Part shown: positions 23,673 through 31,418 of the stretch, piece after piece
Layout: every line of letters begins with the position of its first letter
Position numbering within the stretch: position 1 is the first letter of the stretch
Source of the DNA: Armatimonadota bacterium
GTDB lineage: Bacteria > Armatimonadota > Armatimonadia > Armatimonadales > Armatimonadaceae
Direction: 5' to 3'
Length of the DNA stretch: 38,962 bases
Assembly (NCBI GenBank): GCA_026392155.1
Contig: JAPLCP010000137.1
Coordinates: forward strand, 1-38,962
Position numbers and translations under genes: made by a program
The notes under the pieces: generated by a model
Told to the model about the DNA's origin: nothing
Seen by the model: the letters and a program-made list of their open reading frames with translations, nothing else
The model's database searches: none

Positions 23673-24368
23673 ATGCAAACCGTACGGGGGATTGGTCTGT
23701 GGCAGAGTGACGACTTACCAGACTGGCCCAATCCTGCATGTTTTGTGGATGAGAGCCAAGATGCTGATGTTCGTACGAAAGTCATAGAGTATCTGAAAGC
23801 AGGCGAGGTGACGGCTTGTTCCAGCTACGATTGGTGCCGTCTTTGCGGAGCCCAGCTCAGCCTCGCAGCCCAGGAAGACGGTTACTACACTTGGAACACC
23901 TTACTGGCTCACTATGTTGAGATGCATGCTGTACGCCTCCCCGACGACTTCATTCAGCACGTCCTTTCCAACCCAACACCCATCCCCTATTCGCTAGAGG
24001 CCAAGTACGACCAAAACCGCTACGACGATACCTGGTGGAAGTCCCAAAAAGGCTGGCACGACGGCTCGCAGGTTGAGATTGTCCCGTTTCGCTCCTACTA
24101 CGACAGCGTGGGAGTACTCTGGCTCACCGCAGTGACGCATCCTGTCACCGCCGCACAGCTCAAGTTTGTCCGCCGCTTCTCCGATTTTTCGTTCTTCAGC
24201 ACGCTTGCTCTACGAGAGGCGCTCCGCTCCGGAGAGCCCTTGCTCCTCCAGCAAGAATTCCACGTCACCAGGGTTGCTGAGGTGGCGGCGGAAGCAGCGG
24301 CATTGGGCCTTACGCTTACACATATACGCTACGAGAGCCGGGAGGAGTGGCAACAAAAGGCACGGTGA
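23673..24368 (+). CDS. Unknown protein with Cys/His motif
   Basis: This 231-residue protein is not recognised. It contains W-C-R-L-C-G near residue 55 and later H-Y-V-E-M-H near residue 80, a spacing (C-x2-C ... H-x4-H) compatible with a zinc finger. The C-terminal half, W-L-T-A-V-T-H-P-V-T-A-A onward, is rich in hydrophobic strand and helix segments and ends in L-T-H-I-R-Y-E-S-R-E-E-W-Q-Q-K. The soluble, aromatic-rich composition suggests a cytoplasmic protein, possibly of immunity type, but this is speculation. TAAAAT (23662-23667) is 5 nt before the ATG, a leaderless type start, right behind element D. Confidence 0.6.
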   Translation: MQTVRGIGLWQSDDLPDWPNPACFVDESQDADVRTKVIEYLKAGEVTACSSYDWCRLCGAQLSLAAQEDGYYTWNTLLAHYVEMHAVRLPDDFIQHVLSNPTPIPYSLEAKYDQNRYDDTWWKSQKGWHDGSQVEIVPFRSYYDSVGVLWLTAVTHPVTAAQLKFVRRFSDFSFFSTLALREALRSGEPLLLQQEFHVTRVAEVAAEAAALGLTLTHIRYESREEWQQKAR

Positions 24369-24397
24369 AATCCCTCTACCGCGTGGCAGTGAGTGGC

Positions 24398-24586
24398 TCA
24401 GGGGCTACAGTGGTAGTTCCAGAGCGTCTCCGGCAGATTATCAGGGCCGAGGTCTTCCACAACCGTATAGCCATCAGCGCGAAACGTGCAAGCTAGCCAG
24501 TGTCGCGCATCATGGGTAGAGCGCACCCACCCTGGAATCTCTTCAGGAACCCCTGGGATCATCAAAATCTCTGTGCCCAAGATCAC
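24398..24586 (-). CDS. 62-residue ORF coupled to the PIN gene
   Basis: The GTG at 24586-24584 overlaps the TGA stop of the PIN gene as GTGA. The frame gives 62 residues: I-L-G-T-E-I-L-M-I-P-G-V-P-E-E-I-P-G-W, then S-T-H-D-A-R-H-W-L-A-C-T-F-R-A-D-G-Y and E-D-L-G-P-D-N-L. Not recognised; no membrane segment. The 4-base overlap favours translation as third gene of the toxin-antitoxin-like operon; an internal ATG (24562) could be used instead. It may equally be the remnant of a longer gene. Confidence 0.42.
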   Translation of the reverse strand: MILGTEILMIPGVPEEIPGWVRSTHDARHWLACTFRADGYTVVEDLGPDNLPETLWNYHCSP

Positions 24587-25017
24587 TGCACTGTCCAGTC
24601 CACACACAGCACGCCAATACGTTCAAAATCCTGGAGATTGCGGGTCACCACGGTTAAGTGGTGCGCCATTGCCTGCGCGGCGATACGGCAGTCCTGGGTA
24701 CCGACACGCTTGGCGGTTGCTCCCAGACCGCGAAATGCAGTTTCGGCATCGTCAGAGTAGGTCAGGACGGGAAAGTGCTTCAGTGTTTCAATAATATTAA
24801 TGAGGCTAGCATGAGCCTGAGGCACAGAGACAGGAAATTTCCCACTTCGTGCTCGATTCAGGCTTGCCATGAGTCCGGTCAGCACTTCTTCGACGGCTAC
24901 GGAACTGAGCAAAATAGGGAGATTTGTCGCTTGCCAGTACCGTAGAACGGTGAGATTTCCTGTTGTGACTTCGCGAAAGGTATTCGTATCGAGTAAAAAG
25001 CCTTCATTTGGTGGCAC
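24583..25017 (-). CDS. PIN-domain ribonuclease, VapC-like toxin
   Basis: This 144-residue protein has the four acidic PIN positions: D in G-F-L-L-D-T-N-T-F, E in A-V-E-E-V-L-T, D in G-T-Q-D-C-R-I-A-A and D/N in V-V-T-R-N-L-Q-D-F. The strand T-R-N-L-Q-D-F-E-R-I is the standard PIN C-terminus. Such proteins cut RNA using Mg ions. I chose the GTG at 25017, which overlaps the upstream antitoxin stop by 14 bp and puts the first Asp at residue 9. The upstream extension reads into the antitoxin frame and looks unreal. Confidence 0.8.
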   Translation of the reverse strand: MPPNEGFLLDTNTFREVTTGNLTVLRYWQATNLPILLSSVAVEEVLTGLMASLNRARSGKFPVSVPQAHASLINIIETLKHFPVLTYSDDAETAFRGLGATAKRVGTQDCRIAAQAMAHHLTVVTRNLQDFERIGVLCVDWTVQ

Positions 25018-25207
25018 GTGCAGCTCTTGCCTCCTCACGGGCGATCTTGCGGCGATAGCGTGCAATCTCATCGAAAACGCGTTCGACAAGCTCCGGTTGG
25101 TCTTTCCAGACACCAAATACGCCGTAGAGCGGGTGGTCGGCTGGCAGAACTATTTCGTTATCGTCCTGCTTTTTCTCCGTTGTTTCCGCAGCTTTTTCCT
25201 CAGTCAT
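25004..25207 (-). CDS. Probable antitoxin of the PIN toxin
   Basis: This 67-residue charged protein begins M-T-E-E-K-A-A-E-T-T-E-K-K, then H-P-L-Y-G-V-F-G-V-W-K-D-Q-P-E-L-V-E-R-V-F-D-E-I-A-R-Y-R-R, and ends with a basic E-A-R-A-A-R-A-T-K. The pattern (short, disordered start, then K-D-P-like helix and an E-I-x-x-Y-R-R stretch) is like antitoxins paired with PIN proteins in cyanobacteria. GGAGG lies 7 nt before the ATG. TAAAAT on the minus strand (25224-25229) gives a probable promoter. The downstream PIN gene overlaps by 14 bp. Confidence 0.68.
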   Translation of the reverse strand: MTEEKAAETTEKKQDDNEIVLPADHPLYGVFGVWKDQPELVERVFDEIARYRRKIAREEARAARATK

Positions 25208-25290
25208 TAGGTACCTCCAGCCCATTTTACCGCCTCACATATCGCTGCTGCTATGCAGAGCAGGGGGTAGAAGTTCTGTGGGAACTAAGC

Positions 25291-25296
25291 TACACT
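25291..25296 (+). promoter_or_regulatory. Leaderless -10 of the small ankyrin gene
   Basis: TACACT followed by six bases and ATG at 25303. This supports the ATG at 25303 over longer readings that run back across the antitoxin gene. Confidence 0.5.
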
Positions 25297-25302
25297 GACT
25301 GC

Positions 25303-25686
25303 ATGAAGCGGTGGCGTATGGGGCTGGGTATCCTGCTGGCTGTAGGAGTCTGTGCGAGCCTCGGGCTGGCTCGCGCCCGGTATCTACAGTGGCGCTGGGA
25401 TCGGTCGGTGCTCAACGTGAAGCTCCATGCCGCGCTGGATAAGCAAGACCTGCTGGCTGTCGAGGAAGCCCTACGTCACGGTGCCGACCCCAATGCGGAA
25501 GAGCGTCCAGGAACGGGCTTCACGGGGCTGATGCATGCCGTAGAGCATGGCAATCCTGCACTCGTCAAGGCTCTCCTGAATGCAGGGGCGGATCGCGAGC
25601 GCCAAGACCACACCGGAACCACCGCGCTTGAGCAGGCGCAAAAAGCCCAGCTCGCCGAGATTGTTCAGGTTCTGCAGGCACCATGA
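25303..25686 (+). CDS. Membrane-anchored ankyrin repeat protein
   Basis: This 127-residue protein has an N-terminal hydrophobic segment (M-G-L-G-I-L-L-A-V-G-V-C-A-S-L-G-L-A, residues 6-23) and two to three ankyrin repeats: L-H-A-A-L-D-K-Q-D-L-L-A-V-E-E-A-L, H-G-A-D-P-N-A-E with G-F-T-G-L-M-H-A-V-E-H-G-N-P-A-L-V-K-A, and N-A-G-A-D-R-E-R-Q-D-H-T-G-T-T-A-L-E. Ankyrin proteins bind other proteins; no partner is known. The repeats would be anchored at or outside the membrane. Start chosen by the -10 at 25291. Confidence 0.82.
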   Translation: MKRWRMGLGILLAVGVCASLGLARARYLQWRWDRSVLNVKLHAALDKQDLLAVEEALRHGADPNAEERPGTGFTGLMHAVEHGNPALVKALLNAGADRERQDHTGTTALEQAQKAQLAEIVQVLQAP

Positions 25687-25729
25687 GGTTTGATCGGGAG
25701 CATGCGTGAGCAGCACCACATCACCGGCT

Positions 25730-26737
25730 TCAGAGGTGCTTCTTCAAAAACGCCCACGCCGACGGGTCGTGGAACTCGTGGCCACCTTCGAAGACAAGAA
25801 ACTCAAAGTTGCCTTCTTTACCGACTTTTTTGTAGTGCTCCGCCGATGCCGGAGCGAGCTTGGCACCGCCTTCGCGGTGGCTGGCATTGTCTGTGGCACC
25901 CGCTTGAATCAGCAGGGCACGGGGGCAGATGAGGGCGACCAAGTCGGAGTCGAGGAGCTGCGTAAATCTATCGGGGAAGCGGAAATCCGACGGTACCGAG
26001 AGCTCATCTTTTTCGTAGCGCCACTCTTGGACCCCGAAGTAGCAGCTCGACACCGCCACTTTAATGCGCGGCTCTAGCGCCGGAGTCACCAGCGCGTAGT
26101 AGCCCCCGTAGGAGAGCCCGACCATCGCGACCCGTTTCGGATCAATTTCAGGGCGCCTCAGCAAGACATCTAAGCTGCGCGTGATCTTGGCAATCTCCAC
26201 CGCTGTCAGGCTCGTGCCGACGAGCTTCAGGCGCTCGTCGGTGCGGTTGCGGATATCGCCGGGGAAGCCATCGGCACGGAACAAATGCTGGGGTGCAAAG
26301 ACCGCGTAGCCGTTTTTCACGCCGCCGCGCACCATGTCGTGGTAGTTCGCCCCGCCATTAAAGAGCGCCACTTCCGGCGAGCCACCGCCGCCGTGCATCG
26401 AGATCACTAGCGGCACGCGGCCTGTGGCGTTCTTGGGCGTGATGTAGATTCCCTCGGCGTGGACACTCGGCAAGATCGGGATCATCGCCCGGTAGTAAAC
26501 GCCTAGGCTGTCCTCGCCGATCTGCGTAAAGCTCGCCTGCTCTTTCGGATCGGGCTTGCCGGGTGGAGGATAGCCGATACTCTCCGCAAAGCGCTGGCGG
26601 AGCTTCTTGATATCGGAGATCCGGCGGCTCTTATCGGTCTTGAGGTGCTCGATATAGCGCTCCAGCTCACGGGCCTGCTCGGTGCGTATCGGGTCGGAGG
26701 AGGCAACGCGGTCGTTGTAGAGAGGGGGTTGTTTCAT
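25730..26737 (-). CDS. Alpha/beta hydrolase (acetylxylan esterase or dienelactone hydrolase type)
   Basis: This 335-residue protein has an N-terminal helical region of ~80 residues and an alpha/beta-hydrolase fold. The oxyanion segment V-I-S-M-H-G-G-G-G, nucleophile elbow V-G-L-S-Y-G-G-Y (Ser) and G-G-H-E-F-H (catalytic His) are visible, with an acid in A-T-D-N near the end. No signal peptide is seen. It probably cleaves an ester, perhaps acetyl groups on sugars; related proteins in similar bacteria sit with carbohydrate genes. The ATG at 26737 is 6 bp after the creatininase stop, so they share an operon. Confidence 0.8.
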   Translation of the reverse strand: MKQPPLYNDRVASSDPIRTEQARELERYIEHLKTDKSRRISDIKKLRQRFAESIGYPPPGKPDPKEQASFTQIGEDSLGVYYRAMIPILPSVHAEGIYITPKNATGRVPLVISMHGGGGSPEVALFNGGANYHDMVRGGVKNGYAVFAPQHLFRADGFPGDIRNRTDERLKLVGTSLTAVEIAKITRSLDVLLRRPEIDPKRVAMVGLSYGGYYALVTPALEPRIKVAVSSCYFGVQEWRYEKDELSVPSDFRFPDRFTQLLDSDLVALICPRALLIQAGATDNASHREGGAKLAPASAEHYKKVGKEGNFEFLVFEGGHEFHDPSAWAFLKKHL

Positions 26738-26743
26738 GGTTTC

Positions 26744-27598
26744 TTAGTCCAGGTTGGGGAGTGTGGGGAAGGCGGGCTTGACAGCGCGGTGATCTACTCT
26801 CGTGAGCTTCTCCATGCCCCTAAACTCGCGGATAAAGGCGACGAGGTTCTCTGCTGCACCGTCCACGATCACCTTGCCCTTCTCGGCGGTTGAAAGCGTC
26901 GGTGCACCAGAGACCCCAGTGGGGGTTGCGCCGCTGGTCCACTGCACCAGCTTCATCGGCCCCCAGCCGCGTGTGAGATCCACCGAGAGGAACTTGCTCC
27001 CCTCACGTCCCGCCGCCCCACCGTAGTGGTCGCTGGCCTTGTCCATCTGCACATGCTCGGGAGCGAGGTGTAGATAGGCGCTGGTTTCTAGCTCACAAGC
27101 ATGGGCTGCGCCGCCATGGCCACTCTCGCGCACGCTCTCAAAAGCCGCAATCGCCAGGTTGGTCCACATCGCGGATGCCACCAGTGCCTCCGTCTCCAGC
27201 GTTGCGCGGCGGGCAATAAACTCACAGAGATGCTCGTTGGAGCCGTGGCCGTCGATGATCACAATGCGGTCAAACCCGGCGTAGGCGACACTTTTCACTA
27301 CATCCAGGCAGTACTCGATAAAGTGTGCATAGGTCACGTGGATCGTGCCGGGAAAGTCTTGGGCGTGCTCGTTGTAGCCGTAGGGAATGGTCGGCATTAC
27401 CAGCAGCTCACGCGGGCTCCGTTTTGCGGCCTCTAAGCAAATACTACGTGCCAGGAAGTTGTCCACATCGAGTGGCAGGTGGTGCCCATGCTGCTCCGTG
27501 CTCCCAATGGGCAGGAGCACCACTTTTCTCGCGCGCACCGCCTCGTTGAGCTCCGGCCATGTCAGGCCGTCATAAAGTACCTTGTCTAAGCTATTCAT
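26744..27598 (-). CDS. Creatininase family protein
   Basis: This 284-residue protein shows the creatininase/mycofactocin-MftE amidohydrolase signature: V-L-L-P-I-G-S-T-E-Q-H-G-H-H-L-P-L-D-V-D, P-Y-G-Y-N-E-H, I-D-G-H-G-S-N-E-H and H-A-C-E-L-E-T-S-A-Y, which provide metal ligands (E, H, D, H, E). Members cleave cyclic amides or peptide ends. The ATG at 27598 follows GGAGGAGAGG inside the repeat at 27600; a 51-residue upstream reading through the repeat is not protein-like. Downstream is the esterase gene. Confidence 0.85.
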   Translation of the reverse strand: MNSLDKVLYDGLTWPELNEAVRARKVVLLPIGSTEQHGHHLPLDVDNFLARSICLEAAKRSPRELLVMPTIPYGYNEHAQDFPGTIHVTYAHFIEYCLDVVKSVAYAGFDRIVIIDGHGSNEHLCEFIARRATLETEALVASAMWTNLAIAAFESVRESGHGGAAHACELETSAYLHLAPEHVQMDKASDHYGGAAGREGSKFLSVDLTRGWGPMKLVQWTSGATPTGVSGAPTLSTAEKGKVIVDGAAENLVAFIREFRGMEKLTRVDHRAVKPAFPTLPNLD

Positions 27599-27599
27599 A

Positions 27600-27724
27600 A
27601 CCTCTCCTCCCCAGCCCTCCTCTCCCGGGTGCTCCTCCGTCGCTGGGAAAGGAGGGAGCCCTGTTCTTACTAGCCCCTTTCCCAGTGAGGTACGAACGCC
27701 CGGGAGAGGGGTTGGGGAGAGGTT
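27600..27724. repeat. Palindromic intergenic element E
   Basis: Between the dehydratase and creatininase genes. Outer imperfect inverted repeat (CCTCTCCTCCCCAGCC... at 27601 and ...GGTTGGGGAGAGG ending 27723, both including CCCGGG at 27624 and 27699). Inner perfect 10-bp repeat CTGGGAAAGG (27643) and CCTTTCCCAG (27676). The 5' part supplies the Shine-Dalgarno of the creatininase gene (minus strand). Its C-rich arms resemble the hairpin at 2700 and the region at 38800. Confidence 0.7.
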
Positions 27725-27839
27725 ACGTGAACCTCTTGAGTGCCTCTTCATCTACCTCGATCCCGAGTCCAGGGGTCATGGGAATCGGCAGAAATCCGTC
27801 GGGGTCGCGCTTCCAGGGCGTCTTGACGAGCTGGTCGAT

Positions 27840-28835
27840 CTAGGCGGCAGGGGTGATGTACTCGACATAGCGTGCTGTTGGGAGCGCGGCGGCGAGCGCC
27901 AGGTCCGCCGCGAGGCCGATGGCGGTGTTCCAGCCGTGGCTGACAAAGCCAATATTGTGGTCGTAGGCGGCCCAAGCGATCTTGCGCGCCTCCGAGAGTC
28001 CACCACACTTGGTCGTGTCCGGCTGGAGAATGTCTACTGCGCCGCGCTCGATCCACGGCAGAAAGCTCTGTCGCCGCACCAGCACCTCACCGCTGGTAAT
28101 GGGCAGGGGGGCGTGCTCACGGAGCCTACAGAAGCCGTCGATATCGTCGGGGGGAAGCGCCTCCTCAAACCAGTCCACCCCGTAGTCAGCGAGCATCTTG
28201 GCGGTCTGGAGCGCCCACTTGTAGCTGTGCGGCCAGAGCTGCTCCGAGCCGCCCGCATCGACAAATATCTCGACATCGCTACCGACCGTGTTGCGTGCAG
28301 TTTCCACCAGCAGCTTGTCGTAGTCGCCGCTCACGCGCCCAAAGCCTGACCAGCCGAGCTTGATGGCCTTGAAGCCGCGCTCTAAGACATCTTCGAGGCG
28401 CTGCCGAAGCACGGGTGGCTCGGCGAAGAGAATCGAGGCATAGGGCTTGACCTTGTTGCGGTAGCAGCCGCCCAGAAGCCGCGCGACCGGCTGGGCCGTC
28501 GCCTTTCCGAGAATATCCCAGAGCGCAATGTCGATCCCCGAGATCGCGTGCGCCACGGTTCCGCCGCGCCCCTGCCAGAACGTGGACTGAAGCAGCGTCT
28601 CGCTTACCCGCTCGGGCTCAAGGGCGCTCTGGCCCAGCAGATACGGACGTAGGAGCCCCAGCGCCGCCTCGACCAGTGCGCCCGAGGTGAAACAGCTCCC
28701 CCAGCCGATAAGCCCCCCATCGGTCTCGACCCGAATCAGCGTGTGCAGCTCTTCGTCCTCGTTGTAGCCCTGCGCCCAGCCGCCATCGGGAGTCGCCCCC
28801 CGTAGCGGCAGCGCCGTCACTGCCGTGATTGTCAT
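27840..28835 (-). CDS. Enolase-superfamily dehydratase/racemase, ends at premature TAG
   Basis: This 331-residue reading belongs to the mandelate racemase/muconate lactonizing group. The lid domain is followed by A-I-K-L-G-W (catalytic Lys region), then metal ligands D in I-F-V-D-A-G-G, E in W-F-E-E-A-L-P, and E in S-G-E-V-L, and the catalytic His in V-S-H-G-W-N-T. The TAG at 27842-27840 cuts the protein before its usual C-terminus: the same frame stays open for 38 more residues containing L-P-I-P-M-T-P-G-L-G-I-E-V-D-E-E, the conserved family end, up to TAA 27723. The active-site residues lie before the stop. The -10 (TATCAT, 28842-28847) is 6 nt from the ATG. It probably acts on sugar acids. 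Confidence 0.85.
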   Translation of the reverse strand: MTITAVTALPLRGATPDGGWAQGYNEDEELHTLIRVETDGGLIGWGSCFTSGALVEAALGLLRPYLLGQSALEPERVSETLLQSTFWQGRGGTVAHAISGIDIALWDILGKATAQPVARLLGGCYRNKVKPYASILFAEPPVLRQRLEDVLERGFKAIKLGWSGFGRVSGDYDKLLVETARNTVGSDVEIFVDAGGSEQLWPHSYKWALQTAKMLADYGVDWFEEALPPDDIDGFCRLREHAPLPITSGEVLVRRQSFLPWIERGAVDILQPDTTKCGGLSEARKIAWAAYDHNIGFVSHGWNTAIGLAADLALAAALPTARYVEYITPAA

Positions 28836-29042
28836 GTGCCTATGATAACACTAAATCGGCAGCGCGGAGCACAGTGGGGCCAATTCTCTATGGCCACAAC
28901 GGCTCCAACCACCACCATTCCTGGTAACCGCGTCGCTCCTGCCACGGAGCTGCTGCCTACTGTCGCCTACGAAACGGCGCTGAAGCACGCCCTCAGCGAT
29001 ACGCCTCTAGAAGCCTACTCCTGCGAGACGAGAGTAGTGGAG

Positions 29043-31331
29043 CTATTTTGCGGGGAGGAAGGCGTCTACCATGGCGCTGTCCCACTGGGTTCCGGCACCG
29101 GCTCGGAGAATGGCGCGTGCTTTTTCACAAGGCATTCCGAGGCGGTAGGGACGATCCGTGGTCATGGCGGAGAAGGCATCGGCGACCGCCATCAGGCGTG
29201 CTAGGAAAGGAATCTCTTCGCCGGCCAGACCAGCAGGGTAGCCCGCACCATCCCAGCGCTCGTGGTGGTGGCGGACAATATCTAAAATGGACTCTAGTCC
29301 AGGCACCGCGCTTACAATGGCGGCTCCCATCGCCGCGTGCTGCTTGACTGCGCTGAACTCAGCATCGGTCAGCCTTCCGGGCTTGCGCAGGATCGCATCG
29401 GGGACACCGATCTTGCCCACATCGTGCAGAAGCGCGGCAACGGCGATGGTGTGCTGCGTTTCCTCATCAAGGTCGAGCTGGCGGGCAATCTGTAGGCTGT
29501 AGGCCAAGACATCCTCGGAGTGGTTTTGGGTATAGCGGTCTTTATTGTCCACCGCCGTGACGAGCGCATCCAGCATGGAGAAGCCCTCCAGCGACTCACT
29601 AATCCGTGCACGGGCTCGCTCGGCCTCACTACCACTCTCGCCGCCTGTCTTGGCATGTCGGAGCCTCAGATCGGCAAACTCCACCAGCTCACTGCGGTTC
29701 TGGCTATGGTTTGGGTAGAGAGAGAGCCCCAGAGAGAGGCTCAGAGGCACCGCACTCTCGTAGCCCTCGGGGTGAAAGGCAAGGCTCCGCAGATCTGATT
29801 TCAGGCGTGCCTCCAGCTCGATCGCGGGCACACTCCCCACATTGGGGAGGATCATAGCAAACTCATCGCCACCAAAGCGCGCCAGAACATCGTAGGAGCG
29901 GCTCGTCTCACGCAGGCGCTGGGCAATCAGCCGGAGCACCTCATCGCCCGTGGCATGGCCGTAGACATCGTTGAAGAACTTGAAGTTATCGAGATCTATC
30001 ATCACGACCGCAAGGGTCGTTCTTTCACGCTCCGCTCGTGCCAGCTCCTCGTTAAGGCGCTTGTAGAAAGCCCGGTGGTTCCAGAGATCCGTCAGAGGAT
30101 CGCGCTCTGCACGCTCATGAGCCTCTCCTAGCGCCTTCTCTTTTTCCGCGTCACGGAGCTTTTGCTCGGTAATATCGTGTGCGAGGCTGATCGCGCCAAT
30201 AAGCTCTCCAGTGTCGCTGTACTGAGGGCGGAAGTCGGTACGGAGCGTGATGTTGTTCTCCGTCATCTCCACCGAGACTTCCTCGCCTTGCAGGGCGCGG
30301 AACACTCCCTCCGCAAACAAAGGCTTGTCCTGAGCCAGCTCGGCAATGGAGCGGCCAACACGCTGATCGGTAGGCACTCCGAGCACAGCGCGCCCCGCCC
30401 CACAGGCAAACGTCACGAGCCCTTCAGTATTATAATGCGAGAGAATCACAGGCGCGGTCTCGACAATGGCTTGTAGTGCTGCCGTGCTCTGGCGTAGTGC
30501 CTCTTTGGCTTGCTCACGCATTGTCAGATCGCGGATATAGGCGGTAAAGAAGACCTGATCTCCTACCTGCACGGGGAAGGCAGTTACCTCGATAAGAAAC
30601 TCTGTACCATCGGCACGGAGGGCGGGTACCTCAGTGCGTTGGTTGAGCGCAGGCCCCTCGCCGGTCTTGAGAAAGTGCGCGATTCCCCGCTTGTGGCGAT
30701 CTCTGAGGGAGTGGGGGACGATCAGCTCCGAAAGATTTTTGCCCTGTGCCTCAGCCGCGGAGTAACTAAAAATTTTCTCCGCAACCGCATTCCACTCCAG
30801 CACGTGCTCTTGGGCATCAATCGTGATGATTGCATCCAGAGTGGCTTTCTGAAGCGCCTCCTGGCGGGTCTGGCTATCTTTGAGGGCCTGCTCGATGCGC
30901 TTTCGCTCGGTAATATCAATAGTAGTGCCCACAAGCCGTGTCACATTTCCGGCAATATCGAGAACCGGACTTCCTTGCGCTTGAAGCCAGCGTATCGTGC
31001 CATCGTCACAAAGAATGCGTGTCTCCATAGAGAAGGGGGTCTTCGTGTGTACTGCCTGCTCTATCAGCGCCAAGACTTGCTGGATATCCTCGGGGTGGTG
31101 GTGCCGTAGGACTTGTTCAGGCGTTGAGATATCGTCACTAGGAGTGAGATTGAAAAGCCGTCGTTGCTCAGTGGAGAGCCAGCCCATCCGTGTACGAATA
31201 TCAAGCTCCCAGCTACCGCAGTGTGCAAGTGCTTGAGACTCATCCAAGCGTTGCTGACACAAAAAAAGCTCTTGGGAGATCCGATCAAGCTCTACGGTAA
31301 GACTAGTTTTACTTATGGATTGGCCGCTCAT
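29043..31331 (-). CDS. PAS-PAS-PAS-GGDEF-HD-GYP signalling protein
   Basis: This 762-residue protein has three PAS-like sensor segments (first around residues 20-140; second with D-A-I-I-T-I-D-A-Q-E-H; third with E-T-A-P-V-I-L-S-H-Y), a GGDEF domain with intact R-F-G-G-D-E-F at about 485 and an HD-GYP domain with L-L-H-D-V-G-K (about 635) and H-H-E-R-W-D-G-A-G-Y-P (about 697). It could both make cyclic di-GMP and degrade it. No membrane span is visible, so it senses cytoplasmic cues. The ATG at 31331 is favoured; a GTG at 31376 would add 15 residues. It is a single-gene transcript. Confidence 0.92.
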   Translation of the reverse strand: MSGQSISKTSLTVELDRISQELFLCQQRLDESQALAHCGSWELDIRTRMGWLSTEQRRLFNLTPSDDISTPEQVLRHHHPEDIQQVLALIEQAVHTKTPFSMETRILCDDGTIRWLQAQGSPVLDIAGNVTRLVGTTIDITERKRIEQALKDSQTRQEALQKATLDAIITIDAQEHVLEWNAVAEKIFSYSAAEAQGKNLSELIVPHSLRDRHKRGIAHFLKTGEGPALNQRTEVPALRADGTEFLIEVTAFPVQVGDQVFFTAYIRDLTMREQAKEALRQSTAALQAIVETAPVILSHYNTEGLVTFACGAGRAVLGVPTDQRVGRSIAELAQDKPLFAEGVFRALQGEEVSVEMTENNITLRTDFRPQYSDTGELIGAISLAHDITEQKLRDAEKEKALGEAHERAERDPLTDLWNHRAFYKRLNEELARAERERTTLAVVMIDLDNFKFFNDVYGHATGDEVLRLIAQRLRETSRSYDVLARFGGDEFAMILPNVGSVPAIELEARLKSDLRSLAFHPEGYESAVPLSLSLGLSLYPNHSQNRSELVEFADLRLRHAKTGGESGSEAERARARISESLEGFSMLDALVTAVDNKDRYTQNHSEDVLAYSLQIARQLDLDEETQHTIAVAALLHDVGKIGVPDAILRKPGRLTDAEFSAVKQHAAMGAAIVSAVPGLESILDIVRHHHERWDGAGYPAGLAGEEIPFLARLMAVADAFSAMTTDRPYRLGMPCEKARAILRAGAGTQWDSAMVDAFLPAK

Positions 31332-31418
31332 AGAAATTCCCAAACGAAGTAGTAAATCTATTGTCGGACGGAACACGGAAAAATTGAAGCACGGCTTCGG
31401 TTCGGCTATGGGAAAGGG

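Noticed and set aside
25018-25302. Longer reading of the small ankyrin gene
   Set aside because: Crosses the antitoxin gene on the other strand; the ATG at 25303 has a signal-anchor and a -10 at 6 nt.
27599-27751. 51-residue extension of the creatininase-family protein
   Set aside because: It is the translated repeat element E; the family begins at the ATG at 27598 with a Shine-Dalgarno.
9925-27842. TAG recoded as a sense codon genome-wide
   Set aside because: TAG interrupts two genes, but it is also the natural end of several intact genes here (for example 1581-1583, 5093-5095 and 36239-36241), so general reassignment does not fit.
28890-29204. Plus-strand frame starting MATTAPTTTIPGNRV
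   Set aside because: No Shine-Dalgarno or 6-nt -10 precedes it, no recognisable domain, and half of it is antisense to the conserved HD-GYP region. The 207-bp gap at 28836-29042 otherwise shows only the -10 of the dehydratase gene.
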